From Elysia chlorotica (Eukaryota; Mollusca; Gastropoda; Plakobranchidae): a stretch of 64,000 nucleotides of DNA. The stretch lies in the NCBI GenBank assembly GCA_003991915.1, contig RQTK01000152.1, positions 397,823-461,822 of the forward strand, in the 5' to 3' direction. The notes beneath the pieces are model-generated. The model had not been told where the DNA came from. It was given only the letters and a program-made list of their open reading frames with translations, and did no database searches. Both the position numbers and the translations under genes were made by a program. The first letter of the stretch is position 1. Every line of letters starts with the position of its first letter. Below are positions 11,452-23,424 of the stretch, in pieces.

Positions 11452-13055
11452 GTGCCAGGACTACGGCGTAATGGACAATGGTGTTATTTCATTGATAATA
11501 ATTTTTATACTGCTAGCGTTGAAATATGGGTCAGGACATTAACATTGCTACTGTCCTTTGTCTGTAATTCTCTTTGTGGCCAACAGCGCACGAATGTTTC
11601 AGTGACCACTTAAAGGAGAGAGACAGTTGATTTCTACATCTTCGCGAATTGAGTTACAGTTTATTTTACGCTGCTCTACCAGAGTTTTATCTCTTAGGCC
11701 ACATTAACTCGGACTGCAGTGTACATTCTTGAATGTATGTTGGTCTATTCTCTTCTTCATTTGCCACCGTAAACAATGTCACAGGTTGTTTTTTTTTTCG
11801 TTGAGCATCTTTAAACAAATAGACTCAGTTTTGTATGAGCGTGAACAGGTCAACTGCTGCTCTGGTGGAGTCCAATCTTTCTCTGTGCCTTAGTTTAGCG
11901 TTCGAGGCGATACACACATGACATTTTTCGCCAAGAGATCCACGCAGGTTTTTTTCTCACAAGCTTTCCGAAAATACTATTTTGCGCCACCAAAGGCACT
12001 ATATTTTTAATTGGCCAAGCACGACAATGGGATAACTGGGGTTTCCAAGGACCTGTATTTCCAGTTTACCCAGACTGCATACTGAGCAGCGTCAGTAACT
12101 AATGGTCTTCTTACAGGAGATAATAGATCGCCTTTCAGTTTGATCGATTCAAATCTTTCTGAGTACGTCTAAAACCACATGACGAGATAAAGATGAGTGC
12201 GAAGTGTGGATTTACGCAGTGTGGATTTTTCGACGATTCGATAAGTTCGCGCGGGAGGTGAAGTTAATATGGTCAGAGATTTTTAAGGGTTTGGAAAGAG
12301 ATCAAAGTTTTTTTTCTTTGTGGAAAATGTCGCCTATTTGTTTATTACCCATTCTTTAAAAAAAAATTGGTAAGAGTTCCAAAGTAGTGTAATTAGAATT
12401 TGTGGCTATTGTTGTAAAAGGAAAATAACAAAATTAAGGTACTTTAAAAATAAAAACACAGCAATCTGTTAATACAAGAAAACAGAAAACGGTTAAACTT
12501 TATTATTCAGGGAACATGATCTGTTGGAAAAATACTACAGATCTAGGTTTTAGGGAACTACAGAATTTTTAAATCAAGATAAAGGTAAGCAAACAAGTAT
12601 ACAATTTACAATAATACAGTGCAATGTTCACGTCCTTCAAACACTTCTCACAACACAAAAGTAGTGATGATTTTCTGTTACGTATTAAAAAACAATGTTG
12701 ATCTCTGATTGTTTTCGGTTATCAGGTTTCAAAAGCAAGCAAATTGTGACGGCTACACCACAGTTGTTGTTAGAATGCTTGTTCAAATGGAAAATGAATT
12801 AAAATAATAAAAACTTTTAAGAAACCGTATGGCCTGTGAATGTTACTTAAAAGGCCTTTGTGATTATTGCATCTGGAAAGCAAAATGAGTTTCCCAGAGT
12901 GTCGGTTGGATATTTTTAACATCTTACGTCGGTAGCTAGCTCATATCGTAGATGGGTCCCAGGACTAACGTCTGAGAAGTGTAGTGCTGTCACACAGAGA
13001 CATTTCGAGGCTATCCCAGCCAATCATATTGTACCTAGTCCGTCCCTACCACACT
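11452..13055. other. Intergenic DNA, no gene seen
   Basis: AT-rich without open frames of note. No repeats beyond short A/T runs. Confidence 0.4.
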
Positions 13056-13311
13056 GGGGGGTGCGGTGGTCCAGGGGTAGAACATCGGCTTCCGACGCAA
13101 AAGATCTCGAGTTCGAATCCTGGCTGTTGCGTTCCCTACTGGTTGGGTCGGTGTCAGTATAATGTGACCAGCTGAGACAGGAGTCATGGTATCCCCGCCC
13201 TGTCTCGTGTGTGGCAGCACATAAAAATTGTTAGACGTCCGTCTTGGGGCCCGTCCACAATATAGTCTATATAGTGCTGCTGTTGGACGTTAAACCAACC
13301 CAACCCAACCC
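13056..13311 (+). mobile_element. SINE head type 1, full length
   Basis: Head GGTGGTCCAGGGGTAGAACA, B-box GAGTTCGAATCCTGG (close to the consensus GGTTCGANNCC), body and tail GTTGGACGTTAAACCAACCC with a CCAAC-type end. One of the best-preserved copies in the window. Confidence 0.85.
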
Positions 13312-13324
13312 CGTCTCTACCAGT

Positions 13325-13425
13325 AGTAGAGGAAACCCGACAAGTAATTTGCCCGATAGTTGGTTTCGAGCAGGAGGCCGCCCTGACCCGGAGGACAAGT
13401 CTCTACTACCTGCGCCACTTTGCCC
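13325..13425 (-). mobile_element. Second tRNA-like SINE head on the opposite strand
   Basis: Read on the minus strand it has GTGGCGCAGGTAGTAGAGAC (A-box-like) and CTGCTCGAAACC (B-box-like). It abuts the preceding SINE tail to tail. The downstream body is unclear. Confidence 0.5.
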
Positions 13426-13429
13426 CCTC

Positions 13430-14564
13430 TCCCGCATGGTAGACACACAGCCCGAGTTGAATAGTTCAACCTTAGAGCCGCTGTCTTGCAGATGTGAGCA
13501 TTCAGCGCACTTAAATCGCAAACAAACGCTAAGCTCGACTATCGATTTTTGCTTGTTTGAATGTCGTTCAGAACAATCCACAGACATAGTAACCATTAAT
13601 TAAGTTTGTGTCAGCTTCCGATCCGTCGCTAATTTTTTAAATTTTTTTTATTTTTTGCGTCAATGTCGCGAATTTTATATTGCACGATCTATTTAGAGGA
13701 TCTTTCTGTCCAATGTGTGCGTTCTTTCCGCCCGTGCTTGTAGATGTTTAATGGTCATCGATCCCGAGGTAAACATCTTGCCGAGTTTTAAAGTAGCATC
13801 AGATTGCCAGGGTTGCCCATAAGTTCCTCCGGGATTCATTCATGTACTTAGATTGTTCGACCGTTTTCTTCCAATACATTAGGTAATGTTTCATGTCTAA
13901 CCATTTTATACAGAATGAGAATAGAAATCTTTCTATTGATTTAGATTTCGACCAGTATCAGTAGGCCTGGATATGGGTGGTAGACAAAGTGATGTTTGTG
14001 ATTGTGTGGTTGTGGGGATTTGATTTGGATTAAATGTTGCTGCTAAGTATCTGGATCGTCTTAAACGACGTCTCTTTTTATCACCTGCCATTGCAATAGT
14101 TCTAGATTTCCCACGATTAAAATTCGCTCATGATACAGTTAAGTCATGCTTCTTGGTCAAATAATTCAGATCTAGATTCTAGATTATTCCTGAGTCAGTT
14201 GTCTTTGTTTTTAAGTGATAGGGTAAGTCTGTGGTGATAAACTTTTTAGAATTACCGCTCGCAAGTTCAAAAGTGCACACCTTTTTTTATATGTAAACGC
14301 CCTACTTTTACAAAAAGGAAGAGGGAAGAGATTGACCTTACAAAATACGGAATGGCTTTTGGGGGAGGGGTACATTGAACTTTTATATAATATCAAAGGT
14401 CTAATAAAACATTGGTTTTTTTAAAAGTGGTGGTCAGCATGTCCCTTATCTGATGTAATGTGGTTCATGAAAAATGTTTTTTTTAATTTTTAAGTGCTTT
14501 AGTTAGTCAGTGGAGATGGGTAAAAATCGTGGTGGGGAGCGCATAATGAATACGTTCTATCTGC

Positions 14565-14570
<6 letters not shown>
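13430..14570. other. Intergenic DNA, no gene seen
   Basis: AT-rich; nothing recognisable. Confidence 0.4.
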
Positions 14571-14618
<48 letters not shown>

Positions 14619-14651
14619 TATCTATTCTATCTATCTATCTATCTATCTATC

Positions 14652-14741
<90 letters not shown>

Positions 14742-14799
14742 CATCTATCTATCTATCTATCACTCACTCACTCTCTCTTTCTGTCTCTCTCTATTTCTC

Positions 14800-14849
<50 letters not shown>

Positions 14850-14851
14850 CT
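14571..14851 (+). repeat. (CT)n and (CTAT)n compound microsatellite
   Basis: CT runs flank about 35 CTAT units. Translated frames here are low-complexity artefacts. Confidence 0.95.
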
Positions 14852-14895
14852 ATGAAATACCGGCACACTTCCTTGAATAATGATGGTCGAAAATA

Positions 14896-14974
14896 TATTT
14901 CAATCGCGTAATTTGTTTTTCAATTTTCTGAAATCTCTCTCGATATCTTATTTTTGTGCGTTGTCTATTTATTC
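14896..14974 (+). repeat. Left arm of a perfect 79-bp inverted repeat
   Basis: These 79 bases are the exact reverse complement of 15261-15339. The two arms enclose 286 bases. The right arm ends at the N run at 15340. Confidence 0.95.
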
Positions 14975-14975
14975 A

Positions 14976-15183
14976 GAGACGAGGAGGAAGAGGAGGAGGA
15001 TATAAATTTAAGGATATAAAATGTGCTGCTTTACATACACATGAAACTTTAATGAACGCAGTTAAAAACTCCGAGACATGGTCACAGAGTGCTAGGGGTT
15101 TTCAAACGCTTGCTAAATCCACACAAGAACTATCGGACAGGCAAATTCACAGACTGATAGAACAATACAGAAATAATCTTTAA
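14976..15183 (+). CDS. Possible terminal exon or element-encoded fragment inside the inverted repeat
   Basis: After TTTATTCAG (acceptor-like, 14967-14975) the frame reads RRGGRGGGYKFKDIKCAALH and then about 48 more residues with a balanced, protein-like composition (ending DRQIHRLIEQYRNNL) to TAA at 15181-15183. An AATAAA lies at 15262 in the right arm. No start codon, upstream exon or family is recognised. It could equally be a piece of a mobile element carried between the arms. Kept only because its composition is unlike the surrounding noncoding frames. Confidence 0.2.
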
Positions 15184-15260
15184 GTTTTTATTCAGGGCTT
15201 ACTAAACTCATCCAGACTTGAAAGGGTCCCGATAGTTAAGCGCATTAGATAAATAGGATT

Positions 15261-15339
15261 GAATAAATAGACAACGCACAAAAATAAGATATCGAGAGAG
15301 ATTTCAGAAAATTGAAAAACAAATTACGCGATTGAAATA
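15261..15339 (-). repeat. Right arm of the inverted repeat, cut off by an assembly gap
   Basis: Reverse complement of 14896-14974 with no mismatch. Because it abuts 10 N at 15340-15349, the arm may be longer in reality, or the structure may be a fold-back assembly artefact. Confidence 0.9.
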
Positions 15340-15349
15340 NNNNNNNNNN
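15340..15349. other. Assembly gap (10 N)
   Basis: Ten N between the inverted-repeat arm and an ATC microsatellite. Confidence 1.
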
Positions 15350-15450
<101 letters not shown>

Positions 15451-17340
15451 TACCATCATCCCATTTTCATCGCTATCTATACTTTAGCTGCTTTTATAAT
15501 CTTTACGAAACCGAAAGAGATAGAGTGAGACAAAGATACAGCTAGACACAAAAATCAGAACTATGAAAATCAGAACTTAAGTGAGCAAAAGAGACAGATG
15601 GACAAACTCATCAATTGAGAGGCACACACAGATGGTAGGAGGGGAGAGGGAGGAAGGGATGAGGGAGGACGATGGGTGGACATTCATACAAAGAGACAGA
15701 ACCTCTAGACATAGAAAATCAGAGAACAGAGCTAGCGCCCCTCCCTCCAGCAACTACAGTGGATAAGACAGGGAAGCCTTTGGAACGTGATTAAAACTGA
15801 ATGCGAGGGGGAAAAACCGCTCTTCAAAGCATCAGTGGTGAAACCGGGCAAGTACTTCTATCCAGACGTGATCTTCGCCACACCAGGGACCCGACTATCT
15901 CGGACATGGTCAATCCGGCGAGCGTGGCGGTCCAGCCACATTGGTCATCCTTTATCTGGACCATCAGGGCAGAGCCAGGCATCGCCCGAGACCTCGGTCA
16001 AGCTAGGGCTTGAGTTGAGCATCCACTAGAATCCCACTTTACAACTCAACCAAAAAAGTAATAATATATTTTAGCAGGCGAATCTACCAGTGCGAGGTGG
16101 GGCTTTCGTTTCTTAATAATAATTTAATAATTTGTACGGAGAGGCGGGAAGACATGAGGTGGTGGGTCTTATCTGTAACTTATGTGTACCTTGATGTGTG
16201 GGGAAACAGCGATAGCAGTGGCTTTGTCTGTTTGTGTGTATGTGTGTGTGTGTGTGTGTGTGTAGGGAAAAAAAAGGGGGGTGGGGGGTTGTTTTTCAGG
16301 AAGCAGAAAATAAGTTGATTTTTTACTGTTGGTATAACTGCTATTGTTTTTTCTCTGTTTCGTTTTGCTTTTGTGATCTTTTCGGAGGGGGGAGGGGGAA
16401 GGGTGGGGGTGGGTGATCAGCTCTGATATTATTCTATGCTGCATACGAGTAGACAGTTCTGATTTAAACTAGGAATCACAGTACATTAATAGACATCGTA
16501 GCTCATATTATCTGATTTTACATTACTATCTAGTCACTTTGATCGTTGACAGTCCCTAGATCTAGCCCTGCCTGTTAAAGTCTCTATTGTTGTTTGACTG
16601 ACTTGTGCGAAACTTGAGCTTTCCGGTTAGAGCTCACTGGGAGAAAGGGTACATTTGAATAAAGCGCTGTCGACTTCCATGAATAGAGCCCGGTGATAAG
16701 ACAGTGCGATATATTACGTTATCTTTTAGTTTCTTATTTACACTCCATTTGCAGGATAGAATTGTTCAAACAATAAGGCAATAGAAGCTGCACTCTAATG
16801 TTACAAACATATTGAAAGTAAAAATAGATAGTTCGAGTTCGTTCAAAGGTGTGAGGAAATTCTAAGCTCCTGTGGTGTTGTTTTTTGGAATATGGCTTGC
16901 GAGAAGGATTCTGGACCACAAGACGAAGAGTGGTTTGCTCCGGTGGATTTACGGGACTAAAAGAAGCATGTAATCTTCGACTAGAGTTACTTCCCTTGAT
17001 GTGCAGAAGAATGGAACACGGAGACGCGCCCAAAGCCTAGATTCGAACCGCGGACCGCCTGCCGGACTACTGACCAATCTACATGATGAGCTGACCCCCA
17101 CATTGTAGAATAGTTCTACAAGTCCCTGGATCTGTATATTGGAATCTTTCCGACATAGATTCAGACCCAGACTCTTGTGTTTCCTGGTTTGTCCAACAAT
17201 AGAACGTTATGAAAGCACTAGTTTATCTTGGCCTTTTTTACTTTTAATCGTAGAGCTGTTTAGCCTTAGATGTGATTTTTGTGTGTGAAAGATTTCACTC
17301 TACTCTCTTAAACAGTGCTAATGCTTTCCTCAATACATCC
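15451..17340. other. Noncoding region upstream of the first neuropeptide gene
   Basis: Contains a TG microsatellite at 16230-16264 and purine-rich runs. The GC-richer stretch 15787-16029 is open in two frames on the plus strand, but neither looks like a known domain. It is probably an old element. Confidence 0.35.
17030..17100 (-). mobile_element. tRNA-like SINE head fragment
   Basis: On the minus strand: GGGGGTCAGCTCATCATGTA, then GCGGTTCGAATCTAGG (B-box-like). It lacks a proper acceptor stem and so is not a functional tRNA gene. Confidence 0.45.
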
Positions 17341-17465
17341 ATTCCTCACTAATTGTACTTTTTTCCTATACGGCACTCTTTTATTTCCATTAGAGCTTGG
17401 CGGGAACCGGTCATCAGGTCGGAGTTTGGCGTGTGGTACAAACAGCTGCCTAGCAACGTAACGAG

Positions 17466-17541
17466 ATGCCTTCCAGTGCCAGCAGTCGGACGCTGCGGGC
17501 CCTACTGCTGGCTACAGGCCTCATCTTGCTTTCCTCGGCCG
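17466..17541 (+). CDS. Signal-peptide exon of the PRFLamide precursor
   Basis: 25 codons plus one base. The start follows a purine-rich CAACGTAACGAG. The region ends in SSA with a small-residue pattern suitable for signal peptidase, and the GTGGGT donor is phase 1. The same phase would suit the neuropeptide exon at 27197. Confidence 0.85.
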
Positions 17542-19431
17542 GTGGGTAGGCTTACTTAAACACTTCAAACTTCACAAAAAACAAGTGTATGATAAATTAA
17601 AAAACGATAATAAGATAATATTATGTATTTAAAGTTGTTTTTCGCCATTTCTTTATAAAGGAAATAACGAACAAAATTATGGTCCATTGCCTATCACCTT
17701 CAACTGTATCAGGATCTCCATCATTTTCACGTTCATCATACCCTCAATTATTCTCATCATCATCGCAGCAAAAACAGCAGCAGCAGTTGTAGCGGCAGCA
17801 GCAGTAGTAGTAGTAGTAGTACAGCAGCAGAACAGTCGCAGTGTCGTTAGCAAAAATGTGAAGAAGTAATAGCGAAAGCAGATAAGCCAATCAATGACCT
17901 TGCAGCATCACACCTTTCTATAATATTATTGTTTTAAGTTTTTCCTCATTCCGGAGTCTTTTCTTGATGCTTTTCATTTTCTCTTCTTGCGTTGTAAAAC
18001 GCTTTTTTTTCCTATCTGTGATCTCTAACTGACTTATTAAGTATTAGCACATTTTAAATCACAAACTCTGTTGAACACTTTCTCCTTCGGTATTTTTTCT
18101 CTAACGCGTTTTTGCAATGTTATTCTCCAGGTTTTCAAAGCGCAGCAGCAGCGACAAAGCTAGAAGCTAATGCAGCAAACTCTCGCAAGCATAGGTCTCT
18201 CTCAAACTCTGAATCCAATAACTATGTTATGAGCGCAGCCACTTCAGAGGAAGCGCCGACATTTCTGGAAAAGCGGCCTCAGGCGCCCCGATTCCTTGGC
18301 AAAAGGCAGCAGGCACCAAGGTTTTTAGGCAAAAGGCAATCTGCGCCGCGCTTTCTAGGCAAAAGGCAATACGCGCCACGATTTCTAGGCAAAAGGCAAT
18401 ACGCGCCACGCTTTCTAGGCAAAAGGCAATACGCACCTCGCTTTCTAGGCAAAAGGCAATCTGCACCACGATTTCTAGGCAAAAGGTCATCTGCACAAAC
18501 CAAAAGGCCATCTGCACAAACCAAAAGGCCATATACACCACGCAAAAGGCCATCTGCACCACGATTTCTAGGCAAAAGGCAATACGCGCCACGATTTCTA
18601 GGCAAAAGGCAATATGCGCCACGATTTCTAGGCAAAAGGCAATATGCGCCACGATTTCTAGGCAAAAGGCCGTACGCGCCTAGGTTTCTGGGAAAGCGGC
18701 AACAGGCGCCCCGATTCCTCGGCAAAAGGTCTGATGAGCCAAGGTTTTTAGACAAAAGGCAATCTGCCCCACGATTTCTAGGCAAAAGGCAATACGCGCC
18801 TAGGTTTTTAGGCAAGAGGCAATACGCGCCTAGGCTTCTTAGAAAGAAAAGTGGTAAGAATAAAAGCAGTATTCAAGGACCCTATCTGTCCGCAGAGGAA
18901 TTCATCAAGGCCTACAGAAAATCCGACCCATACTTCATGGGTAAACGGGGCCTGGGCTTGTTTGACAGCGATCGCGCCGGACAGCTCAGTGTGGTTGACA
19001 TTGATGACCTGACGTCCCAGTTAGGCGATGACCTGACGTCCCAGTTAGGCGATGACCTGACGTCCCAGTTAGGCGATGACCTGACGTCCCAGTTAGGCGA
19101 TGACCTGACGTCCCAGTTAGGCGATGACCTGACGTCCCAGTTAGGCGATGACCTGACCCGTAGCGAGGCTGATGGCATTTCAGGAGACATTGGCGGCGGA
19201 GACGACTCGTCCAGAATACCATATAGTTTTGACGATGAATTTGCTCCGTATTTTGTTGAGAGAGACGATCTTCCCCCTGCCGAGGCGCTAGCCTCAAGTT
19301 GGGACGACATTGAGCCATCTTCTTCCAACGACAAAGTAAACAAAATGTTGAAAACAGACAGTTCATCGGAAGGCAAAGAGTTCCCAGACAGTTTGGTTTT
19401 CGACTCGTCAAACGAACGGGCTCAGAGATAG
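17466..19431 (+). CDS. PRFLamide neuropeptide precursor, Mytilus-inhibitory-peptide-related (two coding exons 17466-17541 and 18131-19431)
   Basis: Secreted prohormone of about 458 residues. Exon 1 starts at ATG 17466 and encodes a classic signal peptide, residues 1-25, with the hydrophobic core LRALLLATGLILLSSA. The donor at 17541/17542 (phase 1) joins the acceptor at 18130/18131. Residues about 70-264 hold a repeat block of peptides ending in PRFL-GKR: 15 copies with the amidation glycine and the KR cleavage site (QYAPRFL x7, QSAPRFL x3, QQAPRFL x2, and PQ-, PS- and PY-APRFL once each). N-terminal Gln would cyclise to pyroglutamate. Residues 290-295 give one different peptide, SDPYFMamide. 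An acidic tail with six DDLTSQLG repeats follows (residues 316-363). Molluscan MIP-related peptides (xxPRFV/F/Iamide) are the nearest family I know; that assignment is by motif only. Two units have lost amidation (SDEPRFLDKR, QYAPRLLRKK). Confidence 0.9.
19003..19146 (+). repeat. In-frame 24-bp coding repeat, six identical copies (DDLTSQLG)
   Basis: GATGACCTGACGTCCCAGTT plus AGGC repeats six times without a base change, inside the acidic spacer of the PRFLamide precursor. A seventh unit diverges after DDLT. Identity at DNA level implies recent expansion. Confidence 0.95.
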
Positions 19432-19618
19432 CATATCGTGTGCTTTACAGTAAAGTCTGCGTCAGATGTATTCTTCTTTCCCTTGCAATAACAATATTAA
19501 AAGAACATATGAAAGAAAAAACATAAAAAACTCGCTTGTTCTTCCTCTTAAAACTGAATGGAAGAGGAAAATTGAGATAAAGTATACCATATAGACCAAA
19601 TGCAGAGGGGGAGGGGGG

Positions 19619-19624
19619 AATAAA
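19619..19624 (+). terminator. Polyadenylation signal AATAAA for the PRFLamide gene
   Basis: AATAAA 188 bases after the stop codon, before the GAA microsatellite. Placement is plausible; the cleavage site is not visible. Confidence 0.4.
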
Positions 19625-19697
19625 AAATAGAAGAAAAAAAAATAGAACATATAGCCATGCTTTTAGAGGCGCAGCCAAAGGAAATGAAATATTAGGA

Positions 19698-19855
19698 GGA
19701 AGAAGAAGAAGAAGAAGAAGAAGAAGAAGAAGAAGAAGAAGAAGAAGAAGAAGAAGAAGAAGAAGAAGAAGAAGAAGAAGAAGAAGAAGAAGAAGAAGAA
19801 GAGGAGGAGGAAGAAGAAGAAGAGGAGGAAGAAGAAGAAGAGGAGGAGGAGGAAC
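19698..19855 (+). repeat. (GAA)n microsatellite
   Basis: About 50 GAA units with GAG interruptions at the end. Confidence 0.95.
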
Positions 19856-19902
19856 AAAAAGTAGAGGTTAAGGCGGAATTAGTTGCAGCAGCAGCAAGCA
19901 GC

Positions 19903-19987
<85 letters not shown>

Positions 19988-19990
19988 ATT

Positions 19991-20049
<59 letters not shown>

Positions 20050-20110
20050 ATGTAGTAGTAGTTGTTGTTGTTGCTGTTGTTGTAATAGTAGTAGTAGCAG
20101 AAGTAGAATA
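19903..20110 (+). repeat. (AGT)n microsatellite
   Basis: About 55 AGT units, ending in a TTG/GTA mixture. Confidence 0.95.
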
Positions 20111-20477
20111 AGTGGTGGAAAGGCGTTGATACAAGACGAAAAATAATATCCTGACAAATGGATGTATTTCCTTCCTCCTTAAATTTATTCACAAGCACCA
20201 TTATACAAGATTTAAGTAATCTTGTTCTATGATTTTGTAGTGCGCTACCCGTGTTGTTTTGTGTCACGCTTCTTTATGTTGTTTTTTTTTGTTGTTTTTT
20301 TTTGTCGTTTTGTCAATTTAGTTTTCATGACTGTCATTGGTGTTTTATCTTTTGTTTAAAATGATAAAGGAGCATTTTCACTGTGGGCTGTGGAGGTTTG
20401 TGTTATGTGTTACTATTATGTTTTAATCCAAAAAATTTTAACACAGGTGTTTTTTTTTTCAACATAAAAAGAACAAT

Positions 20478-20780
<303 letters not shown>

Positions 20781-20967
20781 TAACGATGGTAGCGTTGAAA
20801 CGCCTGAATCGTGTTCACGTATAGAACGTGGGAGCACACGTACTACATACCACACACACACACACACAAACACACACTCAGAGTTTCTGTGTACTCTTTA
20901 TTCCGTGGCTTATGGCTTTTAAGGTATATAGATATTTTTGTTGTTTTTGTCTTTTTTTCTCACAATG

Positions 20968-21125
20968 TATTCAATAATAATGTTTCTTTCCATTTTTCCC
21001 TTTACCCTAACGGGCAATGTAAGAGGGAGGCGGGGGAAGGAGCGGGAGAGTCATGGATCTCGACGATAGAGTGCGCGCCTTCTGTACGGAAGATGCCTCG
21101 TCCAATCCCTTATAGGACCGCATTT
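20968..21125 (+). repeat. Dispersed element, copy 1 (second copy at 24388-24545)
   Basis: Both copies share AATGTTTCTTTCC, CCCTTTACCCTAACGGGCAA and GATAGAGTGCGCGCCTTCTG in the same order. The next copy is 3.4 kb away in the same orientation. Confidence 0.75.
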
Positions 21126-21127
21126 AA

Positions 21128-21220
21128 TAAGCAACGTGAAGGCATGCTTCTTACTGACAAAAATAATAAAGTCTGAAAAGAAAAATACTTCTAATGCAAT
21201 TTGATAACAATGATGATGAT
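21128..21220 (+). repeat. 90-bp duplicated segment, copy 2
   Basis: Same unit as 20478-20560 but followed by only about four GAT units before a SINE tail. Confidence 0.85.
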
Positions 21221-21224
21221 GATG

Positions 21225-21425
21225 CTGAGACAGGAGTCCAGGTCTCCCCGCCCTGCCTCGTGTGTGGTAGCACATACAATTGTCAGGCAACAGACTTGGG
21301 GCCCGTCAACAATATAGCCTATACAGTGTTGACTTTTAACGCTCTTTAACTCCGACATAGCTAGGCCGTTAAAGCGACCTCCTCCGGCGCAGGAGGTCCA
21401 AGGTTCTGGCCTCACTCTGGGCTAT
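21225..21425 (+). mobile_element. SINE tail followed by a separate tRNA-like head
   Basis: 21225-21345 is the common SINE body and tail without its head (GCTGAGACAGGAGTCCAGGT, CACATACAATTGTCAGGC). 21345-21420 is tRNA-like (TAGCTAGGCCGTTAAAGCGA, CAAGGTTCTGGCC). Confidence 0.6.
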
Positions 21426-21469
21426 TCATTTTTCCCTGATAGACCTCTGAACTTAGAGACGTTAAACCA

Positions 21470-22340
21470 AGACATATTAAACTAGGAGAAATTAAACCAG
21501 GAGACATTTTACAAGAAGACATTGAATTAAGAAGTATTAAACTAGGAGACATTAAAATAGAAAACAATAAACCAGGAGACATTGAATTAGGAGACATTTA
21601 ACTAAGAGGACATCAACTAGGAGAAATTAAACTAGGAGACATTTAACTCAGAGGACATCAACTAGGAGAAATTAAACTAGGAGACATTTAACTCAGAGGA
21701 CATCAACTAGGAGACATTTAACTAAGAGGACATCAACTAGGAGAAATTAAACTAGGAGACATTGAACTAGGAGACATTAAACTAGGAGAAATTAAACTAG
21801 GAAACATTTAACTAAAAGGACATCAAAATAGGAGAAATTAAACTAGGAGACATTGAACTAGGAGACATTAAACTAGGAGAAATTAAACTAGGAGACATTT
21901 AACTTAGAGGCGTTAAACTAGGTGGAATTAGACTGGTAAATATTTAACTAGTATGATTATAATAATTAAACTAGGAGACAGCAAACTAGAAAGCCTTACG
22001 CTAGTAGATATTAAACTAGCAGTCATATAAATAACAAGGAGACACTTAACTTGGCGGCATTAAACTAGGAGGCATTAAACTAGGAGACATTAAACTAGTG
22101 GACAATAAACTAGGAGACATTATACTAGGAGATATTAAACTAGGAGACATTAAACTATTGGACAATGAACTAGGCGACATTAAACTAGTGGACAATATAC
22201 TGGGAGATATTAAACTAGGAGGCATTATACTGGTGGACAATAATAAACTAGGGGACATTGAACTAGTAGACACTAAACTTGGAGACACTAAACTAGGGGA
22301 CATTAAACTAGAAGACATTAAACTAGGAGACATTTAACCA
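21470..22340 (+). repeat. 15-bp minisatellite (AAACTAGGAGACATT type)
   Basis: About 58 imperfect units with variants such as ATTTAACTAAGAGGACATCA. The 15-bp period keeps several frames open in places (for example 22046-22333 on the minus strand, MSPSL repeats), which I do not treat as genes. Confidence 0.9.
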
Positions 22341-22344
22341 AAAG

Positions 22345-22584
22345 GCATTGTGGACGAATCCGAAGACTAACGTCTGACAATTTTACATTCTGCCACACAG
22401 GGACAGTGTTGGGATGCCCGAGTCCATGTCTCTGCCGGTCACATTGTAGTTACATCGACTCGACCAGTTAGGGGCGGCATCGGGAAAATACATTTCTTAC
22501 AATTCCTGGGTTTCGAACCTATGATATCCCAATCGGGAGACTCACGCTCTCCCTACCACTTGAGTCAGTTCGAACTACATTTTA
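22345..22584 (-). mobile_element. SINE head type 2, full length
   Basis: The body and tail are the common ones (GACTAACGTCTGACAATTTT, CTGCCGGTCACATT), but the head is different: on the minus strand CTCAAGTGGTAGGGAGAGCG and ATAGGTTCGAAACCCAGG. The same head type occurs at 43885. Confidence 0.75.
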
Positions 22585-22750
22585 CACCAGTAAAGACGAA
22601 TAAAACATTCCTTCAAGGGAACTGCATGTAAACGAAATTGCATCATGAAACAAAAGAAGGAGTGACTGTGTGATTAAAGATTTACGGAAAAAAGGTCACA
22701 ATAATTTTCGCTTAGACAATCACGTGGAAGGGGGGGGGGAGGGTTAAAAG

Positions 22751-22837
22751 ATCAATGTTAGCGATATTGGGAAAAAATCAATCAAGAAAACAGATCAATG
22801 TTAGCGATATTGGGAAAAAATCAATCAAGAACCAATA
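22751..22837 (+). repeat. Two copies of a 44-bp unit
   Basis: GATCAATGTTAGCGATATTG plus GGAAAAAATCAATCAAGAA occurs twice in tandem. Confidence 0.85.
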
Positions 22838-23130
22838 ACTATTGTAAAAAAGGTGAACCATTAAATAAAATCATCAGAAAAATATCCGCCGCAGATAAGT
22901 GATCTAAAATTACTATTGAGATCCGCCATTGATAAATCGTTGTAGAAAAGTCAGTGATTAAAAAATGATAACAGAATTGATCCATTGTAAAAGGCTAGAT
23001 CAGTGGCGGTTGATCTGGGAATAAATCTCTTGTCACTAAGCTGTATAGCCCATGTGGCTGAAGGCAGGGGCTTAGACAATTGCTAGCAGGAGGGGACCTT
23101 GCTCTAATACACAAAGAAAGAGCGGTCGGA

Positions 23131-23420
23131 CACAACCATTCACTGAGAAATCAATGAGTGTTTGGCAGAGAGAAATGACGCTCAGATAGAAATGGCTAGC
23201 TGGAGACAACCATTCACTGAGAAATCAATGAGTGTTTGGCAGACAGAAATGACGCTCAGGTAGAAATGGCTAGCTGGAGACAACCATTCACTGAGAAATC
23301 AATGAGTGTTCATAGAAAGACATGACGCTCAGGTAGAAATGGCTCGCAGGAGACGACCATTCACTGAGAAATCAATGAGTGTTGGCAGAGAGAAAGGACG
23401 CTCGGAAAGAAATCGCTCGT
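23131..23420 (+). repeat. Four tandem copies of an approximately 74-bp unit
   Basis: Each copy begins with ACAACCATTCACTGAGAAAT (the last with GACGACCATTC) and includes GACGCTCAGGTAGAAATGGC. Confidence 0.9.
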
Positions 23421-23424
23421 CCCG

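Noticed and set aside
13056-13311. Functional tRNA gene suggested by A and B boxes
   Set aside because: The cloverleaf is incomplete and the sequence continues into the SINE body; the same holds for the other tRNA-like heads.
16097-16444. Cys/Val- or His/Thr-rich frames
   Set aside because: Translation of the TG microsatellite.
18227-19411. Minus-strand open frames opposite the PRFLamide gene
   Set aside because: They mirror the in-frame repeats of the real plus-strand precursor.
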